Of a stretch of 64,000 nt of DNA, positions 11,532 to 22,316 are shown piece by piece. Both the position numbers and the translations under genes were made by a program. The DNA is taken from positions 74,413,056 through 74,477,055 of the forward strand of contig NC_135506.1 in assembly GCF_052857255.1 (NCBI RefSeq), read 5' to 3'. Positions within the stretch are counted from its first letter, which is position 1. Every line of letters starts with the position of its first letter. The notes beneath the pieces are model-generated. The model had not been told where the DNA came from and did no database searches. It was given only the letters and a program-made list of their open reading frames with translations. This DNA comes from Amblyomma americanum (Eukaryota > Arthropoda > Arachnida > Ixodida > Ixodidae).

Positions 11532-13287
11532 CTAGTCGGATACCGCTTCAGAAGAAGCGGGTTTGCGAATTTTGTGAGGAAGGAGCCTGCTCTCTGCTTC
11601 CTGCTGCCAGCTGCCTAAGTTAATTAATTCCTGCCGGTGTCTGCATAATTCTTCCATGTTGGAAGTCATTGTAAGCTGCACTTGAATGAGGGTGCTGTTA
11701 GTCTGCGTTTGCGCTTCTTCAATTTTGTGAATGGTGTCGGCTAGTGTTTGGCCTTCGGACAGGGAATCGCCTGCTTTTCGCTTAGGCGGGGGTGACCGCG
11801 TTGATTCAGCATGCATGTCCGCTCCGGCGGAGGTAGAGGGGGTAGGGTTATTGGCGCCATCGGTCGTAGGCGGTGACCCAGCCTGCATTTGTTGCTGTTT
11901 TAGAGCGGCATTTTCTTTCTTTAGGTCCTCGACCTCACAAAGTAATTTCCCTACCAGCACTTTCAGGTCTGCTAGCTCAGAGGGGTTGGAGTTAGATTTC
12001 TGGGAGGCTTTATCTGCCCAGCCTACCTTTTGCGTGCCGACGGCGTCCTGGTTCAAACCGGGGTTCTGTGGCTTGTGTGAAGGAGTCCTGGATTTGGAGG
12101 CGGACCGGCCTCTCGGTTCCAGTCGTGGAAAGGAGCTGGATCGATGTCTACAATTTGTTCGTCCCCTGCTTTTGGAGCGGCTTCGTCGCTCTTTAGACTG
12201 CGGCGACTCTTGGCTATGCTGGGTCAGGTGTTGGCGTTCCTGTTCCCAGCGGCGTTTGCTGACAATGTATGGAGTGCGGTAGATTTCGCGGCATTTGTTG
12301 CTGCCCAGTTCATGGCCCTTACCGCACAAGGAACACTCAGGCTCGCAGCTATGTGTCTCAGGAGGATTGGCCACGCCGCATCCGCGGCAGCGAGCGTTTT
12401 TCGGGTCCGGGCAAACCTCTCTGCGATGTCCGAGTTGTCCGCACAAAGAACACACTTCGTATTTCTTTTTTTGTAGAGGCAGCTGCGAATCATGCCACCA
12501 CCGAAGCTGATCAAAAGGGGAACTCGCTCACCGTTGAAGAGAATGAGGACCGTCTGCGACTGCGCACCCATGCGCCGGACTCCACATATTGGAGGATTCC
12601 TTGGATGCTGAAGGTTCGCAAGGATGTCAGCGTCCGATAGATGTTTCGGAACGCCTTGGATCACTCCTTTACCACTGCCATCCGGCGTGGCGACATACGA
12701 GGTGATGGCGATCTTCGCGCCGTAGATGAGCTCCTTGATGTTTAAGCAGCGTTCCACTCGTACCGCGGAATGGGTGGCCACCAGTATGGTGTGTTGCTTG
12801 AAGTTGAGTAGCATGCAGTCTTCAGATGATTCTGCCAAGGTGAGGCCCGCGGCGTCCCGGATGAGTTGAAAGATGCCGAGTTGGCCACAGCTCTCGAGTA
12901 TAGGGAGGCCGCCCGATGGCCGGAATATCACTTTGGTTAGGTCCTTGGGTAGGCGAGGTAGGTTTGACGCCACCGATTGTCGAGCAAGTCGTCGGCCAAG
13001 CTTTTTCGCAGAGGAGTCGGCAGAGTGCCGCATGCTGCCCTGTCTCTGGGCGCGATCGGTTCCATGACGGCTGAACACCCCTGTACCACCCCCCCCCCCC
13101 CTTATGTAATGTCCCTGACGGGACCCTTAAGGGTTAATAAATGATGATGATGATTGTGTGCCGCGGGATTATTCCTTTGGCGTTCGTGACCGGAGCGTTT
13201 CGATTCACCGACGGTGAACCAATCATATTGGTGAGAAACTTCTTCGGGGCTAATGTCAGTCCCCTCCACGGTGACTTCCATGTCCAA
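11532..13287 (-). pseudogene. LINE C ORF1 (gag-like, three CCHC knuckles), broken
   Basis: This RNA-binding ORF1 starts at 13287 (MDMEVTVEGTDISPEE). A small insertion of about 75 bp around 13085-13160 breaks it, and it resumes as a frame ending near 12440. That frame includes the conserved block RPSGGLPILESCGQLGIFQ and runs up to the first Cys pair. A frameshift near 12440-12455 moves it into the frame 11532-12455, which carries CSLCGQLGHRREVC, CRGCGVANPPETHSC and CSLCGKGHELGSNKC. A basic Arg/Ser stretch and a predicted coiled-coil region (ENAALKQQQ) follow. It ends 8 bp upstream of the ORF2 start. Two lesions make it a pseudogene. Confidence 0.8.
13090..13162 (+). mobile_element. Tiny LINE 3'-end insertion in LINE C ORF1
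   Basis: A C-run is followed by GTCCCTGACGGGACCC, AGGGTTAATAAATG and a short (ATG)n tail. This looks like the last tens of bases of another LINE family, with polyadenylation signal and tail, inserted in plus orientation. It separates the ORF1 start from the rest of ORF1. Confidence 0.55.
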
Positions 13288-13586
13288 TGTTGGAGTAAGA
13301 TCCCACTCAGATAATGCGGCACAGCCCCGTCAGAGCGGGGTCGCTAGGCCTGGCGTGGGCCTAGCGGGCCGTGCGTACCGGCGAGAGCCGAAACGCAGAA
13401 AAGTCCGCAGAAACAGGCAAAAAGGGACTTGCCGATGCGTCCGACGGCTTTGTCCGAGCTTCGAAGACGAATTCCAGGCAAGAGCAGTGTTGACGGTCGC
13501 TGAATTCAGTGGTGGGAATGGGTGAAGCGAGGAGCGTTCGCTCGAGCGTCCGATCCACGCCACGTCCGAGCCGGTCTCCAGCATTT

Positions 13587-13881
13587 TTTAGGAAAAGAAA
13601 TGACGCAGTAACTGTCTCACATATCTCGGTGGGCACCCGAACCGCGCCGCAAGAAAAAGGATAAAGGAGATTGTGAAAGAACTAAGGAAGAAAGAGGTGC
13701 CGTAGTGGAGTCTCCGGAATAATTTAGGCCACCTGGGTAACTTCCTGCAATCACACCGGACTGTACACGGGCGCCTTCTTGCATTCCGCCTCCATTGAAA
13801 CGCGGCCGCCGCGGTCCGGTTCGATCCCGGGTACTCCGGCTCAGTAGACGAGCGCCTTAACCACTGAGCCACCGCGGCGGC
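13587..13881 (-). mobile_element. Ruka-like tRNA-derived SINE
   Basis: On the minus strand it begins GCCGCCGCGGTGGCTCAGTG (A-box region), has a B-box-like GGTTCGATCCCGG reading on plus, and runs to a tail near AAAATGCTGG. The element is nearly complete. Its 3' tail was the target of LINE C, and the same insertion is present in copy 2 (50044-50308). Confidence 0.8.
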
Positions 13882-15000
13882 TTCAACTTTTAACCTTTTT
13901 CTTCTTTAGGGTTTAAGGCATAAGGGCTCCACCGTTCGGTATGAAAACTATTCAGCCTTTGACAAAAGCTTTGCAATGGCGGGCAATTTCGGCGCAGATA
14001 GTACGTTTAATGGTGAACTTGCTTTAGACATTTTATGTAAAAACCTGCGGAATAGTGGAGTTAAATTTTCGTATACATGATGAGCACAAGAATTGCTTAT
14101 GTTATGAAGCATTAGTAGAATGGTTATCCAAAAAATTATTTTGGTATAGACCTTGCGTCATAACGTAAAAGTGCAGCGGTAAGAACGAGCGGCCTGTATT
14201 GGCAGTGCGTATCGATATTGATATCAGAGATGTGTTAGTAGCGCCGAATGAATATGTGTCAATAGTTCCGCATTGTCTGGCACGGCCTGAATACGTGCGT
14301 AAAGCCCAATTGAGGAAAAAGGTGAAGGCTTACTTCGCAGTGAGCACCCGAACCCTGATATGAGAAAGGATGGAGAAAGAGGTCCCGATGGGGAAGGCTG
14401 CGTATTACTTTAACATCTTTGGGATATTTACGTCAATTTGAATAATTCTCGAAGCCAGTCAGAGCTATCAGTGCGCGCTAGCTGTAAGTCACACAGGCAT
14501 AAGTTTGTTGCGGATGACATGCACAAATTATGCGAAACTTTACCGGGTACACACAGGGGTCCAGAATGCAAGAAAAACAGACCAGAAAGTGTCAAACAGG
14601 CGTGACACGCGCGCTGTGCGCACACACGCAAACCTTTTCAGTCTTACAATACTACGTAAATCTGACGGTCATTTACAGGCTATGGCTCTTATTCATTGAG
14701 CTAAGGTACCAGCGTTAATTATGAACTTGAGATTGTAGAAGCAACTTAGTCCACCTAACCGCACGCCCATGCAGATATATTTAATTAAAGAAACAACATG
14801 TTGACTCAGCAGTCTGTGTCAGTTAAACTCAGAGTTTATTTTAGGAATAAAGGAAGTGTTACTAAGTGGGTAGTAACTAGCACCCAGAGTAAAAAATAGC
14901 AAGTGCTGCACTTATTAACTACACCCTGAACAGGGTACTGAATAGGTTTATAAAATGTAGTAAAACGAAGTCATAGTAATTGCTCCACTTATTACCTTTT
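13882..15000. other. Old duplicated sequence with degraded coding-like stretches
   Basis: This is shared with 50309-51440. In copy 2 a plus frame at 50401-50595 (MAGPFGADSTFIGEPALDVL) stays open, while copy 1 has stops and frame changes in the same text. The following plus-strand text (RDVLVAPNEYVSF, then CLARPEYVRKAQL) also reads as coding-like in both copies. I do not recognise the protein. It may be ORF1 of the LINE whose endonuclease lies at 15700-16250. The 14430-14700 stretch has no supported gene. Confidence 0.35.
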
Positions 15001-16250
15001 TCTTATCTTTTTTTTAACAGTGCCGTAGCCAGACACAGGAGAAGGCAAATAAACCGAGGGTCATCTCTTTTCTGGAGTTGTGAAGCGTCAGCAACTCAGA
15101 AAAAGGAGGATCGATCTCTTCCAGCACAAAAGACAACAATCAGGAGAAGCGAGTCACCCGGAACGAAAATGAAAGCAAAGACAATGCTCAGGTAGGAGGC
15201 TGGCTGAGCAAATTAAATCCCTCAAGCAAAAGTTAAATACGGCGATAGCTGAAAATAAATCAGGAACAAATAACCAGACAACAGAATCCTCCTAGCATGG
15301 TTGTCGGTCCTCAGGACATTGATAGAGCTAGCACTGGCAATTAGAATGACGAACAGCCTGCATGCAGACGCAAGAAAGCGAGAATAGAAAAGGTAGAAGT
15401 GAAACTAACACTAAAGTAGCCTCGGCTCCCACAAAAATGGCGGAAGGAATTTCACGCATTTAAGATCGTAGTATGGTACAACTTTCCGCTTCAAATAAAG
15501 TAATGAAAGGAGCTTACAAGGTTCTCTATCCGGAGATTAACCCTGATATGCAACAGAACTCAGGTATAAATTACCCTGTCAGTCAACAGTCTGGAGTAAT
15601 AAAAGGGAAGTACACTCAGTTGCATATGGTGCAGTAATTAAAGCAACACCGTTAGCTTTCTCTCGCCATAAGCAATAGGGTGCAGAGAAATATGGCTGAG
15701 TAAAAATTCAATTTAATGTCTTGTAATTGAACACAAGGGGCCTCACATTTAAACGCAGGGTCTTAGAATTGCCAATTAAAAACTATGCGGAAGAAAAAGC
15801 GGATGCTATCACAAACCAAGAAACCAGAGCGGAAGTTAATATCCCTGGCCACTCGGTCTTTGAAAAATCAGAAGGCGAAGTGTCTCAAAACAAAACAGCC
15901 ATTCAGGTGCACGAAAACTTAACGGCTGAAAAAGTCGACATGGGGTACGACATTAAAGCGCACGACTTCATAAAAACTTCACCTAACAAGCGCACTGGGA
16001 AAACCACGTATGTACATATTGACTGTATGCACATCTCCTGGGGACCGAAGTGAGGTGGTAGAGAAGCTTTCAGACTAAAGCGTAATATAGCCAAATGATT
16101 GTGGTCCGGCACTTAAACGCTCTACACCTTGCGTGGGGATATGCGAACAACAGAAAAAAAATTGCTGATGGCCTAGCTCTGTTAGGCCAGATATACGTAG
16201 AGAAAGCGCGGAAACTTTTGCATCAGAAGATTACATTCACTATATGCGCG
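15000..16250 (+). pseudogene. Fossil LINE: ORF1 end and endonuclease start, copy 1
   Basis: Around 15180-15295 a frame reads RRLAEQIKSLKQKL, a coiled-coil-like end typical of LINE ORF1. From about 15690 a frame reads like the EEP endonuclease start of the other LINEs here: RVLELPIKNYAEEKADAITN, then HENLTAEKVDMGYDIKAHDF, a TYVHIDC segment where the family has FVLNVY, and LYTLRGDM-like text near 16120. The open frame 15727-16053 lacks the catalytic GDFN motif in frame. Many stops and shifts make this an old remnant. The same fossil lies at 51440-52650. Confidence 0.55.
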
Positions 16251-16261
16251 TTTAGTCACCG

Positions 16262-16345
16262 CTACATATTGAGCTATCGTGGCGGAGCGGTAGCGTCTCC
16301 GCCTCATATTCCAAAGGCCGTGATTCGATTCCGAGCATCGGTACA
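16262..16345 (+). mobile_element. tRNA-like head of a second SINE type
   Basis: GTGGCGGAGCGGTAGCG resembles an A box and GTGATTCGATTCCGAG a B box, at tRNA-like spacing, followed by a T-run. It differs from the Ruka-like head. It is present in copy 2 at 52690-52770. I do not call a functional tRNA because the arms do not pair cleanly. Confidence 0.5.
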
Positions 16346-16439
16346 TGTTTTTTTTATTCAGTTTGTGTGCGGTGGGTTTCAGTGGCTCCCATAGGTGCCA
16401 CCACCGAATAGGTTGGTTAGCGGTTAAGCGCAGGCTGTT

Positions 16440-16760
16440 AAGGCACGTTTATACTCCGGGGCAACGCGCGCTCGTGAGCTGCACGGCGACGTCACGTCGG
16501 CCAAACCGTGAGCCTCTAAACTCCAACGGCGCTTGACCGCCGACGCGTTCAGCGGCTTCGGCGCACTCTGACCGCTCTGGCGCAGACTTGGAGCATGTCT
16601 CTATTTTGCGCGGAGTGCATCAGCCGCGGCCGGCCCGGTCAGACCGTTTCGGCTCTGCGGCGATGCGCGCGTTGTGACGTCATGTGCCTCCTCGGAGCAC
16701 CGCCATGGCGAAATCTCAAGTTCGCTGCCTGTAAAGCTTTCGCTTTAAAAGGTAACGCAT
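16440..16760. repeat. GC-rich repeat with TGACGTCA
   Basis: This begins GGCACGTTTATACTCCGG, a TIR-like start, and contains GTTGTGACGTCATGTGCCTC followed by CGGAGCACCGCCATGGCG. A diverged version of the second half lies at 20620-20730. Copy 2 counterparts are at 52860-53170 and 59735-59830. It is probably a non-autonomous DNA element, though I could not define both ends. Confidence 0.45.
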
Positions 16761-16984
16761 TATAGGACATGGCCCAGACATTGGAGATGTGACTCCTTAT
16801 GAACTGAGATAGAGTCAATAGGATAGGTACAAGCGTAACAAGGGGTGTCCCGGCAGACTTAATGTCCACAAGAAATATTAGCCAAGTGACTTGGAGGGAT
16901 ACAGAGTGAAATATGGGAATTGGTCTTTATATTCTGAATACTGTTGTAAAAGCCAGGGGACACAAAAATGAAGATTGGTTTTTG

Positions 16985-17332
16985 TGAAAATAAAATGGCG
17001 GAGTATCTGTCTCACATATCGGCTGACACCTGAACCGCTTCAAGGGAAGAGATAAAAGGTGGGTGAAAGAAGAAATGAAGAAAAAGGTCCCGTTGTGGAG
17101 GGCTCCGGAATGATTTCGGCCGCCTGGGGATCTTAAACGTGCACAGACATCGCACAGCACGCGGGAGCCTTTGTGTTGCCCCTTCATTGAAACGATGCCG
17201 CCGCGGTCGGGTTCGAACTAAGGCGGCAGCATTTTGATGGAGGCGATACCGGCCTTACGGCGGGATTCAGGTGCGCAACTAGAAATGTGAGACAGTTACT
17301 TCGTGGTTTCCTTTCCTGAAAGTGATTTTTCA
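16985..17332 (-). mobile_element. Ruka-like SINE (minus) with an inverted SINE 3' fragment
   Basis: 16985-17230 is a minus-strand SINE body lacking its extreme head, with the CGGTCGGGTTCGAAC B-box region at 17210. 17246-17332 repeats a diverged SINE 3' end in plus orientation (TTCAGGTGCGCAAC, then GTGAGACAGTTAC). The pair is shared with 53753-54090. Confidence 0.65.
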
Positions 17333-17576
17333 CTTTTTCTCATTTCTTCACCAGTTCTTTTATTTGATTTTATAAGAGTGGTTAGTTGAGAACCACAAGG
17401 GTATAAAAAGCTATGCACCAAACGGAGGCTCGATCGTGTTGGATATTCTTTGAATGTGAGAGAATAATCTAGGTTCAAAATAGAAGCCCTGAGAATTAAC
17501 AGGGCCCCTTCGATCGCCGTTACTGAAAGAAAAAAAGGCGTACCTCTCTGGAAATGGTGATGGTAATCGAAAATAG

Positions 17577-17889
17577 GCCCCGCCGCGGTGGCTCAGTGGT
17601 TAGGGCGCTCGACTACTGATCCGGAGTTCCCGGGTTCGAACCCGACCGCGGCGGCTGCGTTTTTATGGAGGAAAAACGCAAAGGCGCCCGTGTGCTGTGC
17701 GATGTCAGTGCACGTTAAAGATCCCCAGGTGGTCGAAATTATTCCGGAGCCCTCCACTACGGACCTATTTGTTCCTCTTTTCTTTCACTCCCTCCTTTAT
17801 CCCTTCCCTTACGGCGCGGTTCAGGTGTCCAACGATATATGAGACAGATACTGCGCCATTTCCTTTCCACCAAAAACCAATTATTATTA
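17577..17889 (+). mobile_element. Ruka-like SINE, complete, present only in copy 1
   Basis: The head is GCCGCGGTGGCTCAGTGGTT (A box) and the B box GGGTTCGAACCCG. The body GTTAAAGATCCCCAGGTGG leads to an (ATT)n tail. It is flanked by ATCGAAAATAG at 17566-17576 and 17890-17900, an 11-bp target duplication. Copy 2 has the empty site, ATCCAAAATAG, at about 54334-54344. RNA polymerase III transcription is expected from the boxes. Confidence 0.92.
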
Positions 17890-18039
17890 ATCGAAAATAG
17901 GTTTCTCCCTTTTTCTGCTGTGGTCATCGGGCCAAGGTTTTTCCATCCTTATTAACAGCGTTAATGCCCTCCTTCTGCAGAAAATAACGGCGCCGTCATC
18001 GCCAACGTTATTAAAAAATCTCCGGAGAAGCAACCTAAT

Positions 18040-19010
18040 GGGCCCCCTCAAGTGTGACATAGGCTGGTGCCGTCATCAAAACCTGCCCACCGGATTGTGA
18101 CCAAACTGACCACCGTGGCAGCTGGTATTTATATTAATGATTGGCCGCGAGAGGTTGCTCAGAAATAGGAACATGTGTCGAACAAGCCCCACCAGTGGGA
18201 GCGCGTGCTATCGCTGGGCAGTCGCTCATCGCTTAACCGCTGCACCACTGCGCAAGGTGTGCTATGAGGACTCCCAGGGTCCTATAAATTAAGTCGAAAA
18301 TATCCAGTTCTGCATACGTGAGCATAAACGCGTTGACACTATCGCTTCATACCGTTAAGGCGGAGCTTATGCGTCCCCTCCAATTTTTGCTGTTGTGACT
18401 ATGGCGGGCTGTTCTTACCTTTATAGGGTTGTTTTTTGGCGCTGTCTTTTCGCGCCGTTATTGTTTCGTTTTTTTTGGAAATTTTTTCCGCCTCAAGCAC
18501 CCCCTTCCCTGCCCTTGGCGGATGGCATTGCAAAAAAAAAACTGGCTTAATTCCGGTTTTTCCCCGGGTCTTTGTGTTTCGCCCGTCCTCCTGCTTGTGG
18601 CTAGCTGGTTTTCGGTCTCGCTCCGCTGTGCAAAATTTTCGCCTTCCCCACCCTTCATTTTCCTAAGCGCGCATTTCTTAGGCGGCATTTCCTCGTGCCA
18701 GGCCTTTGAGGGGACATGCTAATCCTGAAAGATTTTGCCCCAAGCTTTTGTTGACTTAACACGAAAACATCAAGAGTTGTCGTCACACCAAATCACCGTT
18801 AGTGTCCGAGGTATAATTCCCTGATTGGTAGAGAGAGGTGACGTAATGTCGCGACGTCATCACAACCTGACTACCGCATAGTGCGCAAACTGCAGAATGT
18901 GGCAGGTGGTAGTTATATAATGCATAGTCGAGAGAGGTTACGTGACCTTGTAGCGTCATCACAACCTGCCCACTGGGTTGCGATCAACCTACTGCCTAGA
19001 CAGAAACCTA
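18040..19010. repeat. Diverged internal repeats around GTCATCA-ACCTGCCCAC
   Basis: The motif GTCATCAAAACCTGCCCAC at 18073 recurs as GTCATCACAACCTGCCCAC near 18954 and as GTCATCACAACCTGACTAC near 18858. Each is followed by related text (AACTGACC, then GGCAG-TGGTA). 20740-20960 has a further diverged unit. The stretch 18390-18720 between them has weak plus-strand frames that differ between the two copies and that I do not believe are coding. Confidence 0.45.
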
Positions 19011-19114
19011 GATCGAGAATCGAAATCAATAATCGCAAAATAAATGTGATTTATGGAAAGGTTGGCACTTGCAACGGTAGAGGTTACTTGGTTATGCAGC
19101 TAGCAGTCAGAATA

Positions 19115-19354
19115 TTTGATTTATTTATGGGGGTTTAACGCCCCATTGCGACTGAGACAATGAAGGATACCGCAGTGAAGGGCTCCGGAAATTTCGACCA
19201 CCTGGGGTTCTTTAACCTGCACTGACATCGTACAGTACACGGGCCTCTAGAATTTAAAAAAGAGAAATGTTGCCTGCATCGAAGTTCGAGCGCCACGGCC
19301 AGGGTCAAACCCGCGTTTTTCGGGCTGCAGCTGAGTGCCAAAACACTGAGACGA
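19115..19354 (-). mobile_element. Second tRNA-derived SINE family, intact locus in copy 1
   Basis: On plus it starts GGGGGTTTAACGCC, continues GGGCTCCGGAAATTTCGACC and ends at a reversed tRNA-like head (CAGGGTCAAACCCGCG, then AACACTGAGAC). The body matches a SINE layout common in chelicerates. Copy 2 has the same insertion (55565-55747 plus 58421-58470), split there by LINE B2. Confidence 0.65.
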
Positions 19355-20250
19355 CACGAGCGCTCGTGTCGTCTTATGTTTCTTCCTCTTGTCCTGTGTT
19401 TTGCGCTGCTTAAAGATGAATACATTCCAACTCGCCCAGTTTTACTGTTCTCGTGAGTCCGAATGTTCCATTAGAATTGTGGTGTAGGCTTGGTAGGTTT
19501 GTGTTTACTAATCGTGTGGATTTTGTAGTTCATGGACCTAAAATTGCAAAGAAACCAGCGCATACACGTACAGAAGTTGCAACACAAGCTGCTGCGACAG
19601 ATTTGAAACATAACGAAATCTCAGTCTACTTTTAAGGTGACTTAAGCGTCCCCAGAGTTCTAACCCGATGCTCCCGTCTGTAGAAAATCCGCCGTCGTTG
19701 TTGTGAGCCAAAAATTGGTGTGGATTAGCTCAGTTAATCCAGCATACACAAAGCGAAAGATGTCGGCGCTCACTGGGTTTTTTGGCGTTGACAATGTTCT
19801 AGGCGGGGACTGCTTTGGGCAAAGGAAGGGCGCATTACTGCCTGGATAAGCTGACGCCTCATTCCTGCTCTGGCTTAAGTGGCGGGGGGTGAGAGAGATG
19901 TGGCCTGAATCCATTAGCGCTGACAGCGTTGTGGCTGACATGCGGTTCTGCAGCAATAGCTAGGCCGCAGCGTTCATTTGGTGATCAATCTCTCGGAATC
20001 AACCATTAGCTGCATGCCACCTCCTAAGGTGGGAGGGAGGGTGCGCTGCCTATCTAGTGTGCGGAACTCAATCAAAGCAGGCTTTTGCAATTGGACACCA
20101 GCGCCACGCACATGAAAGCGAGATTGAGCTCTCCACTGACCCACGGAGCGATTTGTGCGCGTTTTCTTTCGTGAAAATGAATGGCCTTTAAAAAGAAGTC
20201 GACGCCAGTGGACTCTATGAACGCCGTCTACTCACTTGTTTTATTTGGTT
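19355..20250. other. Duplicated sequence without a supported gene
   Basis: It starts with a 22-bp palindrome around ACACGAGCGCTCGTGT. The rest is collinear with 58471-59360. No frame is conserved between the two copies. Confidence 0.5.
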
Positions 20251-20254
20251 TTTG

Positions 20255-20485
20255 AGGAAAAAAAAATGGCACAGTAACTGTCTCACATATCTCGATGGAC
20301 ACCCGAACCGCACCGTAAAGGAAGGGATAAATGAGGGAGGGAAAGAAGAGGAAACTGAAACTTGAACCTCTTTCTTCCTTTCTCATTTGAATCCCTCCTT
20401 TATTCCTTCGCTTACGGCGTGGTTCAGGTGTCCGCCGATATATGAGACAGATACTGCGCCATTTTTCTTCCCCGAAAGCAATCAT
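20255..20485. repeat. Inverted pair of SINE 3' ends
   Basis: 20255-20347 is a Ruka-like 3' end on minus and 20375-20485 the same region on plus, separated by a short spacer, so they can fold into a hairpin with arms of about 90 bp. Copy 2 has it at 59365-59600. Confidence 0.7.
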
Positions 20486-20519
20486 TAATTGTTATTAAAA
20501 TTGAAATTTGGATTTTGAG

Positions 20520-21060
20520 GAAATGCGCAGCGCTGCCCAGCAGCCGAACACCTGTGGCTCGGTGCTACTAGTGGCGCATGCGCCGTAGTCACGAGGAAGC
20601 GAGAGAAAAAGAGAAATATCCGGGGCGAGGCACGCATTATGACGTCATGTGCCTCCTCGGAGCACTGCACGGCGAAATCGCAAATTGGCGGCCCGTAAAA
20701 AGCTTTCTCTTTAAAAGCAATGGCCCGGTTGCCACGCAGTGGGTGACATCAAAACGCGGCCATTGTGGCCGGTGCAATCTGCCCATCAGATTCGGAGCAA
20801 ACTACCCACCGTTGCAAGCTGGCGGTTAAATCAATGACTGTTCGCGAGAAAATGTTTGCAGAGCAATGGGAGACTCACAAGCCCCACCAGTGGCTGTGCT
20901 TGAAGCAGCCACAAACGAGAGCAGTGTCGCAGGACTTAACCACTGCACCATAGCGCCAGGGCTCTTATAAGCTCTCCCCGCCATATAGTAATGTAAAGTG
21001 GGGAATCACCCTGTCGGTAAACTAATACGCAAGAGACATAGTAATGCTATCGCGTCATAC
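20520..21060. repeat. Repeat with CRE-like block and low-copy repeat unit
   Basis: 20620-20730 is a diverged copy of the 16655-16745 block (GACGTCATGTGCCTCCTCGG). 20740-20960 is related to the repeat units at 18040-19010, including a TTAACCACTGCACCATAGCG end. No gene is seen. Confidence 0.4.
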
Positions 21061-21064
21061 CCGT

Positions 21065-21180
21065 AACCCACCGCGGTGGATCAGTGGGTAAGGCGCTCGG
21101 CTACTGAGCCGGTGTACCCGGGTTATAACCCGACCGCGGTGGCCGCGTTTCGAGGGAGGCGAAACGGAAAGGCGCCCAAG
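21065..21180 (+). mobile_element. Ruka-like SINE head fragment
   Basis: CCACCGCGGTGGATCAGTGG and CGGGTTATAACCCGACC are a mutated A box and B box. The body stops after about 115 bp. Copy 2 (60176-60325) keeps about 40 bp more before the same junction, so copy 1 has an extra deletion. Confidence 0.7.
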
Positions 21181-21970
21181 CGGTGAACATATTTATGGAA
21201 AAGAATTAAATGGTTATGTCTCTTGTTTTGTGTCAGTAAAACTTTCTCTGCATGATTACGCCGTTCTCATAAAATAAATATGCAAAAGCTTGATTGTGTT
21301 AGTGTGTGAGGAGATCTTACTGTGGGGAACATTAGGTTGATCAGTTGGAATAGCCACGGACGTCGACAGAGCACCTGGACGTTAAAAAGTAAATTAATTT
21401 AAATAAAAAAATAAAACAATACAAACAATAAAACAGAAAATAATTAAAAAAACACAGGAGATAATCAATATTAATATAAAACAAAAAGAAATAATGAAAG
21501 AACAAAAGATAAAAATAAAAATGAAATAAAAATATTGTGAGCACATTGTGCGCTTTCGTCGTTGTCGCCTCTCTGGCTGCGACTTCATCCTCTTTAAATG
21601 CACTGTACATTCCCATCGTCATCGCTTGGTGCTGTTCGCTGGGAGCACGTCATTGCCAGCGGGCTGGAATAAGCGTCTTCCTTGAAGTCTTCCCTTAAAT
21701 ATAAACAGCTAGTGTACTGGTGTCGTGGGGAAAAATGCGTTCTAGAAAGTGTTACATGCATTCGCATTCCTCCACGTAAGCAAAGAAGTCAATTTTTTCG
21801 GAGTCTTTCAATGAGGCAACTCGTAGTCCCTTTCTTCTTTCACTCCCTTCTTTATCCCACTCTGTAAATAGTTTGAGTATATTACTTTCCCCCGTTACCT
21901 CTCTTTCTCTGCCCTCACCCTTTTCATTTATTTTTCTCTCTGCCTGCTATTATTTATTTTCGCTGCCCCA
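21181..21970. other. AT-rich duplicated sequence with LINE B 3'-UTR fragment
   Basis: 21395-21540 is nearly pure A/T. About 21880-21975 is a plus-oriented copy of the LINE B 3' UTR (reading CTGCCTGCTATTATTTATTT, then GCTGCCCCAGCTC). It therefore lies head-to-head with the true minus-strand 3' end of LINE B1. No gene is seen. Confidence 0.5.
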
Positions 21971-22316
21971 GCTCAGGTGGTGGCGGTGGTTTTTTATTAA
22001 AATAACAATAAATAGGAAGGATAAGATTTTTGCTAGCCCCAGCATCTGCCATCGATACTGAAGCATCTGAGTTGGGGCAGCAGAAATAAATGATAGCAGG
22101 CAGAATGCAGAAATTAAACGAAAGAGGTGAGGGGATAGGAAGAGGGGGTAGGGTGTGAAGTAATATATGCAAACAATTTATACAATAAGAAATGTGTCCA
22201 GGTTGTGCGCTTGGTTTATTTTAGAGGAAAAAAAAAACACAAGCGCACAGCACTGTGTTGGCTACAACTGGAGTGGGGTGTCCAGTTTAATCTTTCAATG
22301 TAGAACTCGCGGAGCG

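Larger units (their letters stand above)
2347..13579 (-). mobile_element. LINE C: full-length RNase H-bearing non-LTR retrotransposon, split by Harbinger
   Basis: This is a minus-strand LINE of about 5.6 kb once the nested transposon is set aside. It has a leader (13288-13579), ORF1 (11532-13287), ORF2 (2415-11524) and a short 3' UTR with AATAAA and a (CCAA)n tail at 2347-2363. The flanks are AGCATTTCTTAG (2335-2346) and AGCATTTTTTAG (13580-13591), a 12-bp target duplication with one difference. Copy 2 has the uninterrupted site around 50033-50045. The insertion point is the 3' tail of a minus-strand Ruka-like SINE. The endonuclease, RT and RNase H order with a CCHC ORF1 fits the I/Jockey group. 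Confidence 0.9.

Noticed and set aside
17577..17650. Functional tRNA gene
   Set aside because: A and B boxes are present, but the sequence continues into a SINE body with a tail and target duplication.
18429..18722. Gene at 18429-18722 (and 54814-55164)
   Set aside because: The reading frames differ between the duplicates in start, frame and residues, without a domain.
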